Part shown: positions 44,137-55,545 of the stretch, piece by piece | How positions within the stretch are numbered: position 1 is the stretch's first letter | Layout of the letters: each line of letters opens with the position of its first letter | Assembly: GCF_003573695.1 (NCBI RefSeq) | Contig: NC_039368.1 | Location: 78,506,374-78,570,373 of the forward strand | DNA: 64,000 nucleotides | From: Papaver somniferum | Lineage: Eukaryota; Streptophyta; Magnoliopsida; Ranunculales; Papaveraceae | Direction of reading: 5' to 3' | The notes under the pieces: model-generated | Seen by the model: the letters and a program-made list of their open reading frames with translations, nothing else | Told to the model about the DNA's origin: nothing | Databases searched by the model: none | Made by a program: the position numbers and the translations under genes

Positions 44137-44173
44137 GGCCAGTGTTACAATCAATGCAATTGTAACACTGGCC
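44137..44173. repeat. Perfect 15-bp inverted repeat, 7-nt loop
   Basis: GGCCAGTGTTACAAT at 44137-44151 pairs perfectly with 44159-44173. It lies 60 bp upstream of the antisense-gene ATG in B, within its presumed leader, and has no counterpart in A. Confidence 0.75.
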
Positions 44174-44490
44174 TCCTCGACCTGAAAAGAAGAACATGGG
44201 CAAACTAGCATACATGCATCGAAAGATGTTCTTCATCACAAACAAGGTACAACAGCAGCAAGAAATTTACAATCACCACAAAATTTAAAACAATAGAAAC
44301 GAAGAAAAGAAACCTTACCACCACAAACAAAATCCCAAAAGAAGACAAATGAGAGAACGAACCAGAAACAAAGAAGAATGAAGCGTGATTAATGCTAAGA
44401 GAATTTAATGGTTGAAGAACAAAGAATGAAGTCTGACAGGGAGAATGGAATTAATTTTCAAGGAGAATGAAATTAATTTTTTCTCCCTTC

Positions 44491-44500
44491 CTTTATATAC
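44491..44500 (-). promoter_or_regulatory. Candidate promoter of the antisense gene in element B
   Basis: The minus strand reads GTATATAAAGG, about 415 bp upstream of the ATG at 44077 and equivalent in place to the box at 26711 in A. Confidence 0.5.
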
Positions 44501-44667
44501 TCGAAAGAAAGAGAAGGAAGTTAATGGAGGAATGGGAAACGTGCCCATTAAATGAGCAGTTAATGCACGAGTGAGAAACGTACCCAAGTATATAGAAGAA
44601 GTTATTAGGAGAGAGGAGGAATATTAACGTCTGTTTTCTTCAATGCTCCCACTAAACACTCAAGCCC

Positions 44668-44686
44668 GAAGAAAAGGGGCAAATTG
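44668..44686 (+). other. Polypurine tract of element B
   Basis: GAAGAAAAGGGGCAAATTG directly precedes the 3' LTR and is the expected plus-strand primer. Confidence 0.65.
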
Positions 44687-45636
44687 TGTGTACATATGTC
44701 ATCATCAAACACGTGTATGTGAGAAGACACGTGGAGAGCATGCGGACCAAGTCATCAAAACATGATGACACACGCCCACAGCCAAGAAGCCCATCCCATC
44801 GACGTCGGATCTTCGCCCGAACAAATCCAAGGGAAGAAGTTAAAGGATGTACCAAAAGCACGGTGTACTGCGGAGTACCAAATAACTCCCGAAGAGTTGC
44901 TTTATCTCATCCCCAAAAGAAGCCAAGATCAACGGTGAAGAGAAGGTTGACTGACATGGATGTGACAGGGGCAGAAGACACTTGTCTGACACGAGCATGC
45001 GTCTCAACTACCCGCATTAAACACTCTGAGCAGTGTACGTGTCGATCAACCTGTGGAACGAACGAGGATGACTCTGCGTGATCAAGAAATGAACGAAGAC
45101 CTCTGCGTGATGGACACAAAGCACAAGAAGATAAGGTTCCAACGGCTCTCAGAAACGGGTCCCACACTCTAACCCTATAAATACCCCCTCTCCACCAACA
45201 TAGAGGGGATGGAAAAAAGGAGAGAAGTTTAGAGAGAAGTTGAGAGAGAAGAATAGTTGGTGTAAGTTTACCTTTTAAATCCGCAGACCTATGTGAACTC
45301 CTAAGTTATTCGACTACCTCTGCAATCATCAAATGCATAGTGAAAACAACAACCCCGTGGATGTAGGCCTTAGTGCTGAACCACGTAAATCCCAGTCTTA
45401 TTTACATTTCAGCACTTTACATCCAGTTCATACTCCACGAGTATTACTTTTACACTTCGTTTTCTTTACCTTCCTTTATGCGAACGCCTCTGGTGATGAT
45501 ATTAGACGAGGCAATGATAAACCCGAAGGTTTTGAGTCGAGGAATCAATACAATCGTCTTCTCAGTGCGAGCATGTGTATAGAATGCGAACATTGTTTGT
45601 GAACATATAAATGCCCTCGTGATTTACGTGTTCACA
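44687..45636 (+). repeat. 3' LTR of element B
   Basis: 950 bp, the same length as the 5' LTR and differing by scattered substitutions. Ends TTCACA, followed by the AATTG duplication. Confidence 0.9.
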
Positions 45637-45641
45637 AATTG
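45637..45641. repeat. Right target-site duplication of element B
   Basis: AATTG, identical to 33326-33330. Confidence 0.85.
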
Positions 45642-47139
45642 GAGAAGTCTCATAGACATGCTAAAACTCTATTTGGTACTAAACAAATCCTAAGGAATTA
45701 GAAGGTCAAACTAACCATTTGCTTGCTAATGTATCTCATATAAGCTCCCCCAATATCATTGCTCTGAACAAGGATCTCAAAAAATGGTATGGTACTGAAG
45801 AGGACTACTAAAGGAAAAGAGGCAAGGATGAAACTTTCAGGTTTGGTGTTAGAAATACAACATACTTTAACCAATATTGGTTGCATTCAGAATGAGTTAG
45901 GATTATGGCTCAGTGATAGGGATGTTGAAAATATGAAATCTCATTTCCTACAATTTAGTACAACTCCACCTGTTGAAAATATGAAATCTCATTTCCTACA
46001 ATTTAGTACAACTCCACCTGATCTCAAAGATTATCTGAATTTCATTACTTTTTGTGTGAGGGATGATGAAAATAAAATGTTAACTAGGAAACCTACTACA
46101 GAAGGATTCCCACCCGGTTTTTACCAGGAAATGTGGGACACGGTTTGTCATTACACAATTTCTATGGTACGTGCATAATTTTTGTCACTCTAAATTCTTG
46201 CTTAAGCAGTTAACCATAATTTCACTACTCATAACCCTAAAAGTAATTTCCAAATAATTTTGCAGGATTTATACCTATATATTATCCTTTGCAATGTTGC
46301 TTATAAGATTATCTCTAAGTTTTTAGCTACTAGACTTAAGTTTCTTCTTGGGAACATTAATTATATCTCTTTTTCAAACAACTTTCTTGTCTGCTAGGTC
46401 AATTTCAGATAATGTTTGTTATATCACATGAGCTAATTCACTCTAAAAAGAAGTGTAAAGCTAAGAAAGGATGGATAGCTTTCAAGCTTCACATGTCAAA
46501 AAAAAATTGACCGAATAGAGTGGAGATTTCTGTTGGCTACTCTTTAGAGACTTGGGATCCGTGATGACTAGTTCAACATGATTCAACAATATTTATGTAC
46601 GATCACAACTTCTATTCTCCTTAATGGATTACCAGGTAATGTTTTTGCTCCTCAAAGAGGATTGAGACGGGGAGATCTTTTATCTCCTTATCTCTCATCC
46701 TCTTCATGGACTCCTTCTCTAAAGCTTTAATCAAAGATGGAAATGATAATCAAATTCATGCTGCGAAAGCTTTAATCTGTTTACTTGAGTTAATTTCAAA
46801 AAATCTAGGAATCCAGCCAAAATCATTGATCAATTCAGTCTTTTCTATGGCCTGGTTGTTAACTATGATAAATTAGGTATGCCATTTAGTCTTAAAGGGT
46901 CTAAATGTGAAGAATGACATATCCAATATCTTTAACATCAATAAGATGACACTGAATGATAAGTATTTGGGTGTCTCTACTCATACGGAAAACAAATTCA
47001 AACCTGTTCAAGTCTTATAGAAAGATTTGATAGGAAATTAGATGGATCAAAATCTTTTTTTTTTTTTGCCAACCCGAAAGAGTTGTGCTCACTCAATCTG
47101 TTCTTAGTACCATCTCTTATCATCATATGTTTTCCAGCT
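45642..47139 (+). pseudogene. LINE 2 endonuclease-RT region, right of element B
   Basis: The interrupted LINE resumes here. A spacer (45789-46178) ends EGFPPGFYQEMWDTV, the segment before LINE RT. Next come ILCNVAYKIISKFLATRL (LCNvxYKIIsK), ISHELIHSKKKCKAKKGWIA, EWRFLLATL, NGLPGNVFAPQRGLRRGDLL (family G-L-R-Q-G-DP), and near the end RVVLTQSVLSTIS. The active-site FADD is not readable. Frameshifts and stops are frequent. The sequence breaks off near 47139 and continues at about 50461. Confidence 0.75.
45924..46019. repeat. Exact 48-bp tandem duplication in LINE 2
   Basis: Two adjacent copies of a 48-bp unit (45924-45971 and 45972-46019) encode VENMKSHFLQFSTTPP twice, in frame. Confidence 0.9.
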
Positions 47140-47392
47140 ACTTTTCTTTTTTGATGAAACATGAAGATACATTATAAAGGGAAAATTAAAACAACAACAA
47201 AAAAAAAAAAAAAAAAAAAAACCTACTTGTAATCTTAGAGAGTAAGCTTTGCAAGTGATAAACACATTTTTTGTGATAGAACCATTTTTGTGTCAGAATT
47301 GTCCTTAACATTTGTATTGTTAGTTCTCGATTTTTGTTCTTATTATGATGTTTTATGTATGTGCAGGTGTTCTCGGAGAATTACACTCTTAT

Positions 47393-49254
47393 GGAAAAAT
47401 TGGCTCAAAAAAATGATGTTTTGCACATAGGAAAAAATTACTCGGGGCAACCCCTCAAAAACAAAAAAAGTGTTACGGGAACCCCTGAAAAATACTAAAG
47501 GCACCCATCGAATTATTATGGGCACCCCAGGACAGCTGCTAAGGGGACATAGTGACCGGATAGGGGAACTCCCCTTTCTTCCTCATTTTTTTTGGAGGGA
47601 AAATATATTTTAAATTTTGGTTACAATGCATTTTCCTGGATTAATACTGGGCGAGATTCCTGGAGATTTTAATGCGCAGATGGATTGACTATGGCATATT
47701 TAACCAAAACAGGGTTGGTAATATCTTTGGAATCGACCGAAAAGAAGTCACGTGGAAGAAGAAGAAAAACATGGAAATATTTATTCTCGGGATATTCTGT
47801 GGAGGATTGGCGTGTGTTTACAGGGTGTTTAACACAATCTGAGATGTGTACACAACCTGTTAATGTGTGATTGAGTGATTATTGACAGCTGCAGGCAGAC
47901 GCATGCAAGAAAGGAAAGAAAATAACCCGAGAATATATTTTCTATACTGCGAGTTATGGTAAATATTTGAGGAGTTAATGTGGTCCTATCAAGTGTTTAT
48001 ATGGTTCCTAGGTAGCAGAGAGGAGGTTACGAAGAGTTTAGAAGAGAGTTGGGAGAAAATAGAGTGCGAAATAATGCCTTCAGGATACAATGAAAGCCCT
48101 ACAACAGAGAAATTAGATTCAAGGTTTGTACCCCTTGGCCCAATCAAGAACACACGAGAAATATTTTTGATGATGCTTTAGATAGTGAGAAAACAGGTTG
48201 AATTAATTATAAAGAATGGAGAATACCTTCATTACTTATAGGGATATTCATGCATGTTAGTAATGTCTTTTCATCACCAAAAGATGCTTCCAAAAGCCAT
48301 CAATGGTGGCTTATGGGAAGAGACGCGTCTGTTCATGTTTGAATAGAAACTTCTAGGCTTTCCAAAGTAAAACCAGAAAAAAAAAATTCCATGAGACGTT
48401 GTCTCGGACTCTTCTAGAGGGCGTTGCTCCCTAGACCCCCCGGATAGCGGCAAACAATATTACAAATATCCAACAATATATACTCGCAGGACCAAGCATC
48501 TTCCTCCATAACTCCAAATAATTCCCTCTTTAATACTCAAAATCACGGGATTATTTATTTCCTTTTCAAACTCTTTCACGCGCCTGCAATTGATTCTTAA
48601 TGTTTTCCTACAGATGGAACGTTCTAAGCTCATATAAAATTGTCTTTGATTGAGTCAAACACACGCCAAACCTCACTGAACACTGGAATACCCGTGAATA
48701 TCTCCCCTACCCTGTTTTAACCAAATCCACGTATTCAACCTAGATTTTTCGAATCAGAAGGACTTACCAGTCCTGTTTGAGTTTAACAAGACCAAACCAA
48801 GCTAAATCTTCGATTGAGTCTCACCAGAAACTCTCTAAACCAAATCCAGCAAATACCGAAGTTTCATAATATTTTTCCCGTGAACGCAGCTATGTTTCTT
48901 TCTCACCGATTATGTGGTCCAACTGTATTGAATCCAACACTCTTACCGTCTCTGTTTAGCTGAAAGAAACAAACCCAATGATTTTCGGCCCTTGAATCTC
49001 CTTAGAACATGATCAAAATTCGAACCCTAATTTGCAGTCGACTGTGAAATTTTCCCGCCACTTTTCTGTATTCAAAGGGTAGGGATGACCTCCCCCTAAC
49101 AGATAAGAGGGGTGTGAATAGCAGCTGGCGTTCTGGGGTGTAAATAGTGTAAAAGGTTCCCCTTAGTGATTGAGTACCCCTTATCCAAAACTGGGGTCCA
49201 TTTAGAAGTTGTCCAACAGGGGTTCCGCGAGTAATTTTTCGAGCCGATTTTTCC
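47393..49254. mobile_element. Element with long imperfect terminal inverted repeats
   Basis: Left arm (about 47393-47580) and right arm (about 49070-49254) are inverted copies. Landmarks are GGAAAAATTGGCTC versus GGAAAAATCGGCTCG, AAAAATTACTCGGGGCAACC versus AAAAATTACTCGCGGAACCC, and CACCCCAGGACAGCTGCT versus CACCCCAGAACGCCAGCTGC. The 1.86-kb size, arms of about 180 bp and lack of a transposase recall non-autonomous Mutator-like elements, but no 9-bp target duplication is visible. Small ORFs inside (47685-47870, 47978-48181) have no recognised domain. Confidence 0.55.
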
Positions 49255-49549
49255 AAAAATGTTTATTTTCCAAAAATACCTACAAATACATAAAACACCA
49301 AAATAAGTACAAAATAAAGTAGCAACAATACAGAAAATTGATGACAACTTAGACACAAAAATGTGTCTATCAGCGACAGGCAAACGGTGACGGCGACATT
49401 TCTCTTTTATCGGTAATTGTAACAGTGAGTTTTTAACAATTATAAGGGTTGCAAATCTCTGTTTTCATATATTTTCATCCTTTTATTGTAAGCACTTTTT
49501 GAGCAATGAAATCAAATTTTGAGCTTGTTTCCATGATGAGGAGCTAAAC

Positions 49550-49866
49550 CCACACTACAAGAAATTTAACCTATTGTAGCACCCAATGGTTATGGCATAA
49601 ACCCCTACTAGTGTCGTGATAACCTATGTAGAAAGAAGTCTATTACTGCACCTACTCTCTATTACCGCAACAAGAGATTACACTTTTTTGCCATACTTTT
49701 TGATATTGTTGCTACATTTTTGTGGCAACAGTTTCATTTTGCAGCAGCAAATTATAGCCTTTAGCTGCACTTGAGAATTATTGTGACTAAAAATTTTCTT
49801 TTGCAACATATATATTGAAGATGTGGCAATATATAGTGTAGCAAGGTAGATTTTCTTGTAGTTCCA
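49550..49866. mobile_element. Mini-CACTA element, 311 bp, with CCA duplication
   Basis: The element proper is 49553-49863. It starts CACTACAAGAAATTT and ends GATTTTCTTGTAGTT, whose reverse complement is CACTACAAGAAAATC apart from the first base or two. CCA occurs on both sides (49550-49552 and 49864-49866), the 3-bp duplication of CACTA transposons. Subterminal TGTTGC/GCAACA words recur. No transposase is encoded. Confidence 0.8.
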
Positions 49867-50460
49867 ATCCCTGAGGAAATTGAGGAAGCCATTGTTTCGG
49901 TAAAAGTGACATATTTCTATTTTAAATTAATTATAGCAATTCTATTATGATTTTTTATTGAACTCAAAATTGGTTTTATGATTTTGATTAAGTAACTATA
50001 TTTTCTCTTGATAGAGCATGCTTAGATTAGGGTTTTGGTGTTCTATACTTGCTATTAACAACTATTCTTTTGTAAATCTACTTGTCTAGGCAATACTTTT
50101 AGAATCAAATTGAGTGTTTAGTTGCATAATTAGTATTTTTTATTAAATAACTAATATTGATCAATGGTAGAATCTTATCCCCAGTCCCTCCATAATTTTC
50201 ACAACACCTTTTATTTTGAGTTTCCTATATTTTTAGTTTTAAAATTAGATCTAAAATCTATTTCTTCACAAGTATTAACGAACCTGTGTCTACAACACAA
50301 TTGTAATTTCATCAACAAGGCAAAGAGAAAAGCAACAACAACAAAGTATTTATATGAAAATGGTTTCCTATATTGAATAGAGTAAGAAAAGTCGATATGC
50401 AATCCATAACCGGTTAGCCAGTCCATGAAAGCAATAGACTTCGAGCTTCAGTTGCCAGCT

Positions 50461-51135
50461 CTAGCTGTGTCAGCTCAATGCCAACTACTCTCACTAATAA
50501 GATGGACTTTGTTCAAAGTAGGTTCTGGTAGAACAAACAAAAAAAACAGTAGAGTTGTCTATCCGGAAATATGGAAAAATATATGCTCAGGTGGCTTAGG
50601 GATCAAACAATTTGTTATCATAAATGATGCTCTTATGTCTAAACTAGCATGGAGAACGGTCACTGGTCCTAATGATCTCTGGCTAAGGATCCTGAAAGGG
50701 AAGTATTTCTATAACATTAATTCTATTGATGATGGGTTTACCAATAATGTCTCTTGGGTATGGAGGGGTATTGCTAAAGGTCTGGCTATATAGTAAAAAG
50801 GTTCAGGTGTTAGGAAATAGGAAACAGGGAAGATGTTTGGAAAGATAAATGGCTCCCTAGTATAAGTAATTTGTTAGATATAATAGATTTGCTTCCTCAA
50901 ATATATCTACGGTTAACCAACTAATTGATCATGATATGAAGAATTGGAATGTCGACACCTTGAGATTTTCTCTTTAATAATAATATTGCTAAAGAAATTT
51001 GTGATATTAGGATTTTTGCTAAAGGAAGGGACATAATTAGATACAATCATGTGAATAGTGGAAAATTTACTATGAAGTCAGTGATTCAGCATACAGAGTT
51101 ATTTATAATAGAAACACCAAATAATTCTAGTATTA
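50461..51135 (+). pseudogene. LINE 2 C-terminal region
   Basis: The LINE continues with PTTLTNKMDFVQSRFW, then EIWKNICSGGLGIKQFVI, NDALMSKLAWRTVTGPNDLW and VSWVWRGIAKG, the typical post-RT region (W-x-x-IC-x-x-x-x-GGLGI, ALL-x-KLAWR, SWVW). Further on, RDIIRYNHVNSGKFTMKSVI matches the (D)xxIW...G-x-FTVKSAY segment. Several frameshifts are present. No zinc-binding end or A-tail was located beyond 51135. Confidence 0.78.
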
Positions 51136-51300
51136 TAATATATGTACATGTTGTTCTAAGGTCTTTTTTTAAAATATATTTTTAGTTTGGTTTAAAAAAT
51201 TATTATTTAATCTTAGGGTGACAATACTCACGCGGATCTTTTAATTAGTGTCCGAAATACCATCTTTTTTCTCTTTTTTCTCTCTCATTATAAAAATAAA

Positions 51301-51858
51301 TAAAACTTTAAAACTTAAATATCTTTTGAACCAAAAGTCAAAAAATAATAAATTTTATATACTCGGAAAGCTCTAGACGATAGTTATCCAATGAGTACCG
51401 TTGTTGTTATATTTCAAAATTTTTAATTGTTACTTTGACTTTTAGCTACTCAAAATGAACTACCATACGAGTTTATTTTAGAAAATGAACTACTTGAATG
51501 AACTATCATACTAGCAAGTTCATTCTACAAAATGGGCTGCTTCAATGAACTATCATATGAGTTCATTCTACAAAATGAATAAAACTTTAAAACTTAAATA
51601 TCTTTTGAACCAAAAGTCAAAAAATAATAAATTTTATATACTCGGAATGCTCTAGACGATGGTTATCCAATGAGTGTCGTTGTTGTTATGTTTCGAAGTT
51701 TTTAATTTTTACTTTGACTTTTAGCTACTCAAAATGAACTACCATACGAGTTTATTTTAGAAAATGAACTACTTGAATGAACTATCATACTAGCTAGTTC
51801 ATTCTACAAAATGGGCTGCTTCAATGAACTATCATATGAGTTCATTCTACAAAATGAA
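51301..51858 (+). repeat. 279-bp tandem duplication
   Basis: TAAAACTTTAAAACTTAAAT opens copies at 51301 and 51580. Each copy includes CCAAAAGTCAAAAAATAATA, CTCTAGACGAT and ends with GTTCATTCTACAAAATGAA. The copies differ at a few positions. Confidence 0.85.
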
Positions 51859-52745
51859 CTCTTTGGATGACCTAACATACGAAATGAACTAGTATAATGA
51901 ATTACTATTACGAGTTCATTCTACTATATGAAATAACATTAGGAGTTCATTCTACAACATGAACATCTATGATGAGTTCATTCTACAATACGAACTACCA
52001 TAATAAACACACATTAGAAGTTCATTATATGATACTCCCCTGTCCATTTATTTTCGTCCTATATTCTATTTTCTCATGTCCTGAAATACTCGCCTGAACT
52101 ACAATACGAACTACCCTTTAATTTTTTTATAATTATAGAACTATTTTTAGTATATCCAATCTAAAATTTTAAATGATATCTTCATCAATATGAAACAAAT
52201 CTACTAAATAGCTATTATATTTATATTCATTCCATTTGTTAAAAAACTATTTGGGGATGTAAATTTTCGTTTGAGAGTATTTGTTTTTATCTTCTTTTAA
52301 ACATTTCAAAAATGATAAAATTACCCGATATATGTTTCTTATATATACTACACATGTTAGTTTTAATTGTAGTAATAATTTAATATTTAATAATGGTAAT
52401 CATGATATCTCCTCTGATCTCCTTAATATTTTGACTTAGTCAAAGCTGACTAATAAAATATGACAGATAGAGTATGAACTACCGTAGTTAACTATCATTA
52501 CGAGTTCATTTTACAAAATGAGTTACCATTCCTACAATATGAACTTCCATTACGAGTTCATTCTACAATATGAACACCTATCACGAGTTCATTCTACAAT
52601 ATGAATTACAATAATGAACTACCATTACGATTTTATTCTTCAAATGAAGTACCATATTTTAAATTAACGGGGGAGTTCATTCTATAAAGTAAAATGCTTG
52701 AACTCAAATGAACTACCGTGCTCTAAAATAATGTTCATTCTTGGA
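51490..52745. repeat. Degenerate minisatellite of GAGTTCATTCTACAA...ATGAACTACC
   Basis: Units of about 30-40 bp combine GAGTTCATTCTACAAxATGAAC and ATGAACTACCATTACGAGTTC. Because GTTCAT and ATGAAC are complementary, the array is rich in small foldbacks. It starts within the 279-bp duplication and continues on both sides of the MITE at 52035-52472. No coding content. Confidence 0.75.
52035..52472. mobile_element. Probable Stowaway-like MITE in the minisatellite
   Basis: CTCCCCTGTCCATTTATTTT on the left pairs with a right end whose reverse complement begins CTCTATCTGTCATATTTTAT. TA flanks at 52033-52034 and 52473-52474. The minisatellite resumes with TGAACTACC immediately after it, which supports insertion into the array. 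Confidence 0.5.
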
Positions 52746-52896
52746 TATGAACTATCATTATACCAAAAAAAATTAAAGTATCGAAACGTAGAACAATAGA
52801 TACTCTTTGCATAGATCTCGTCAAGAGTCTCGAGACCTTTTCGGATATAAAAAATTATTAATTTTCAACTTATATTTTTAAAAGATATTTAGTTTC

Positions 52897-55222
52897 TATT
52901 TTGTTAGAGCATTGCTCGGTCGAACTCGCATGCGTTACTATCTCAAACATGTTTGTCAGTGTTAGTGATCAAAACTATAAGTCTTGATTTTTAGTCTACT
53001 ATATCTAAGGTCTCGGACTAGGATACAAAGTGTAGTTGAGCTCAAGAACTCCAAGGCAATCATCATACAAGACGAAGGACTACTCAAGGAACTGGTGGAT
53101 CTTCGTCGACTAAGTCTATTTATCTCCTATTTTGAGACAAAGTCGTTTTGCTATATAGACTTAGATTATACACATTTGGTATTTCGAGCCGAGTTTACCT
53201 CGCCTATCTATTTCTCGAAATATGTGTTGGTAAGGCTTTCACTTTATCCAAGTTCATCTTTACCCTAGTGACGAAAGTCATGTTATGTTTCAATCACTTT
53301 GAAAATTGCTCTGACGAGAAATGGTTTGTGAATAACAACTATATAACATCCTCTGAGAATGTTTCAATGATTGAAATGAGAGTTTAGACTGTATAACCAT
53401 TTGGAAGATATAAGCATTGTTGTGGAAACACATATATGTATAAGTCCTTATTGCTTGAACCGAAGTTTACAAACTTTGTTGATCAAGTGAAAAAAACGGA
53501 GAAGTGCGTGAGCTAAGTACGCGAACTCAGTCCGCGAACCTAATCCGCGAACTGGCGAAGTTCTCAAACTCGAGAATTTCTGTTGGAGTTTGTGAACTCC
53601 ATTCGGGAACTTAAGTCCGTGAACCCAGTCCGCGAAATTGAGTAGGTTATGTCTAAAAACGATGTTTAGTGAACTTATCTTTATAAACTAATGAATTAAA
53701 TTACAAACCGTGGCTACAGAGTTCATGAACCGATTCATGTGAATCAAATCGTTTTTGCTTCAGTTGTGTCTTGTGTAGTACATAAGATTTCCTTGCAATT
53801 GAACAACTCTCTAACTAGTTCATTTGTGTCATTTGAACTAGTTATGGTGAAGAAGAACATGGTTGATATGAAAGTGATCATATGGATAACCATTTGGTTA
53901 ACTATTGTTGAACCAACTAATGTACAAGTTTGGGTACGGTTACACAAGCCCAGGAACGTGCATTTTATTTGTGTATAACAAGCTATGTTTTCGATCTAAT
54001 GGTTGATAAATATAAGCTTGAATCTAATCAGGTTTTCATCTAACGGTGAATATTGAATGCTTTTTTACTAAGCTAACATTAATTGCAAACCCTGATTTGA
54101 AAGACTATATAAGAGAGAACTCTAGCAACTGGGAAACCTAATCCCACACATTCTGTGTGATACTAGTTGTGCTAAGCTAGATTCTATTCTCCTTTAACCT
54201 TTGGTATCTTCTTCTAAACCAGTTTAACGACTTAAAGACTTCATTAGGATTGTGAAGCCAGACCGATACTAGTTTTCTTGTAGTTGTGTGATCTGATCTT
54301 GCTGTTTCTATCGTACGAGTACAATTGTAATAATTGGATTGAGATTTCTATCTCAGATAGGCAAAATAAAAAATAATCACAAACATCTTCTTCTCATCGT
54401 TTGTGATTCCATAATATCTTTTTTCGCTGTGTCGATTAAGACTATTTCTTCGGGAATATAAGACCGGTTTATCAATTAGTTCATGTTCACCTTGATTTAT
54501 CAAAAGACGGAACAAAACTCATAGGTATATTCGTGGGAGACGGATTTATCTAGTATCATAGACTTTTCTGTGTGATACTGGTTTTTTTATTAAAGTCTTC
54601 GACTTTGGGTCGTAACAACTCCTAGTTGTGGGTGAAATCATCTAAGGTAATCAAGTACGTAGCATCCTGCTGGGATCAGATATGTATGAGCATAAATGTA
54701 CCTTGGATCAGTGTGAGATTGGTTGGGGTTCAACTACAACCCAAATCGGAGTTAGTTTGGAGTAGGCTAGTGTCTGTAGCGGCTTAATGCAGTGTGTGTT
54801 CAATCTGGACTAGGTCCCGGAGTTTTTCTACATTTGTTGTTTCCTCGTTAACAAAATTCTGGTGTCTGTGTTATCTCTTTTCCGCATTATATTTGTTTAT
54901 ATAATTGAAATAATACAGGTTGTGCGTTGTTCAATCAATTAGAATATCGACCTTTTGGTTGTTGATTTAAATTGATTGACACTTGGATATTGGTATTTGT
55001 TACCATCCAAGTTATCTCTCTTTGATAAAGATTCGCAGATTTCTATTTTCTTGAGTATAGATCAAATCGAGAGATTGAGATAAAAACTCTTTGATATACT
55101 TTTTGTTTAGATTGAGTCTGACTGTCTAGTTGATTCTCTAGAAAGTATATTGGAGTTTGTCCATACAGATTGCTAAGCGAAATATTGGGTGTGATTGTTA
55201 GACCCCCCGCTTTTTCATATTT
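52897..55222 (+). mobile_element. Solo LTR of a Copia-like element, with TATTT duplications
   Basis: The LTR proper is 52902-55217 (2316 bp), from TGTTAGAGCATTGCTCGG to CCGCTTTTTCA. It is flanked by perfect TATTT repeats (52897-52901 and 55218-55222) with no internal region beside it, so it is a solo LTR left by LTR-LTR recombination. A TATA box (CTATATAAGAGAG, 54106) lies about midway. A GTCCGCGAAC word is repeated near 53520-53640. The conserved small ORF at 53739-53978 also occurs in the other copy and is a by-product of repeat similarity. Confidence 0.82.
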
Positions 55223-55545
55223 ATTTTATTTTTAATGTCAAGAGAGAAAATAAAGAAGAAAGATAAAATAAAAAAATAAAAAAATATAAGAAAAATATAT
55301 AGCAAAGATCTGGGGGGAAAAAACCCCATCAACTTCTTCTTCTTCCTTTGCTCAGATCTAGTCCTTTAGGGGCTAGATCTTAACAAAGATTTCTTGTTTT
55401 CAGTATTATTAGATATCGTTGATTTCGATTTATGAGTTATTTTTGTTGTTTTCAATAATTTTTTCGTTATTAAAGCGATTTTTTGGGGGTTTCGTGTTTC
55501 CCCCTCAAAATAAATAACTATTTTGCATTACCCCCTTTTTAAATT
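55218..55545 (+). repeat. Duplicated flank segment T, first copy
   Basis: About 328 bp nearly identical to 62190-62516, the sequence that follows the other full LTR. Landmarks are ATTTTATTTTTAATGTCAAG, TCAGATCTAGTCCTTTAGGG and GGTTTCGTGTTTCCCCCTC. At 55540-55548 it joins directly to the middle of an LTR (AACTATACCTTGGATCAG). Confidence 0.85.

Larger units (their letters stand above)
33331..45636 (+). mobile_element. Ty3/Gypsy Tat-type retrotransposon B, defective
   Basis: The element is 12.3 kb, begins TGTGTACAT and ends TTCACA, with perfect AATTG target duplications. It holds 950-bp LTRs, gag, protease, the second half of RT, RNase H, archaeal RNase H and part of integrase (34.8-39.9 kb), then the antisense gene (40.6-44.1 kb). 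It lies within a LINE, whose two halves it separates. The two LTRs differ by only a few percent by eye, so it inserted later than the LINE. It keeps regions that element A has lost (Gag core, protease, complete aRH) and lacks others that A retains (integrase catalytic Glu). Confidence 0.9.
47140..50454. mobile_element. Composite insertion of about 3.3 kb inside LINE 2
   Basis: The LINE reading stops at ...TISYHHMFSS near 47139 and resumes at PTTLTNKMDFVQSRFW near 50485, so the DNA between is inserted. CCAGCT flanks both junctions (47134-47139 and 50455-50460), a possible short target duplication. The insert holds a poly-A stretch (about 47199-47221), an element with long inverted ends (47393-49254) and a mini-CACTA (49553-49863). 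The sequence around 49255-49552 and 49864-50400 has the look of a Ty3/Gypsy LTR (for example GAGGAGCTAAACCC and CTTAGATTAGGGTTTTGGTG), but no boundaries were found. Its type is therefore left open. Confidence 0.5.

Noticed and set aside
16881..45641. Elements A and B as integrated plant pararetroviruses
   Set aside because: Both have paired LTRs, a primer-binding site, polypurine tracts, integrase and, for B, perfect target duplications; these are Ty3/Gypsy features, and no movement or coat-protein region was seen.
53739..53978. 79-codon ORF conserved at 60684-60923
   Set aside because: It is conserved only because both copies lie in LTRs of one family. There is no recognised domain, and neighbouring non-coding LTR sequence is equally similar.
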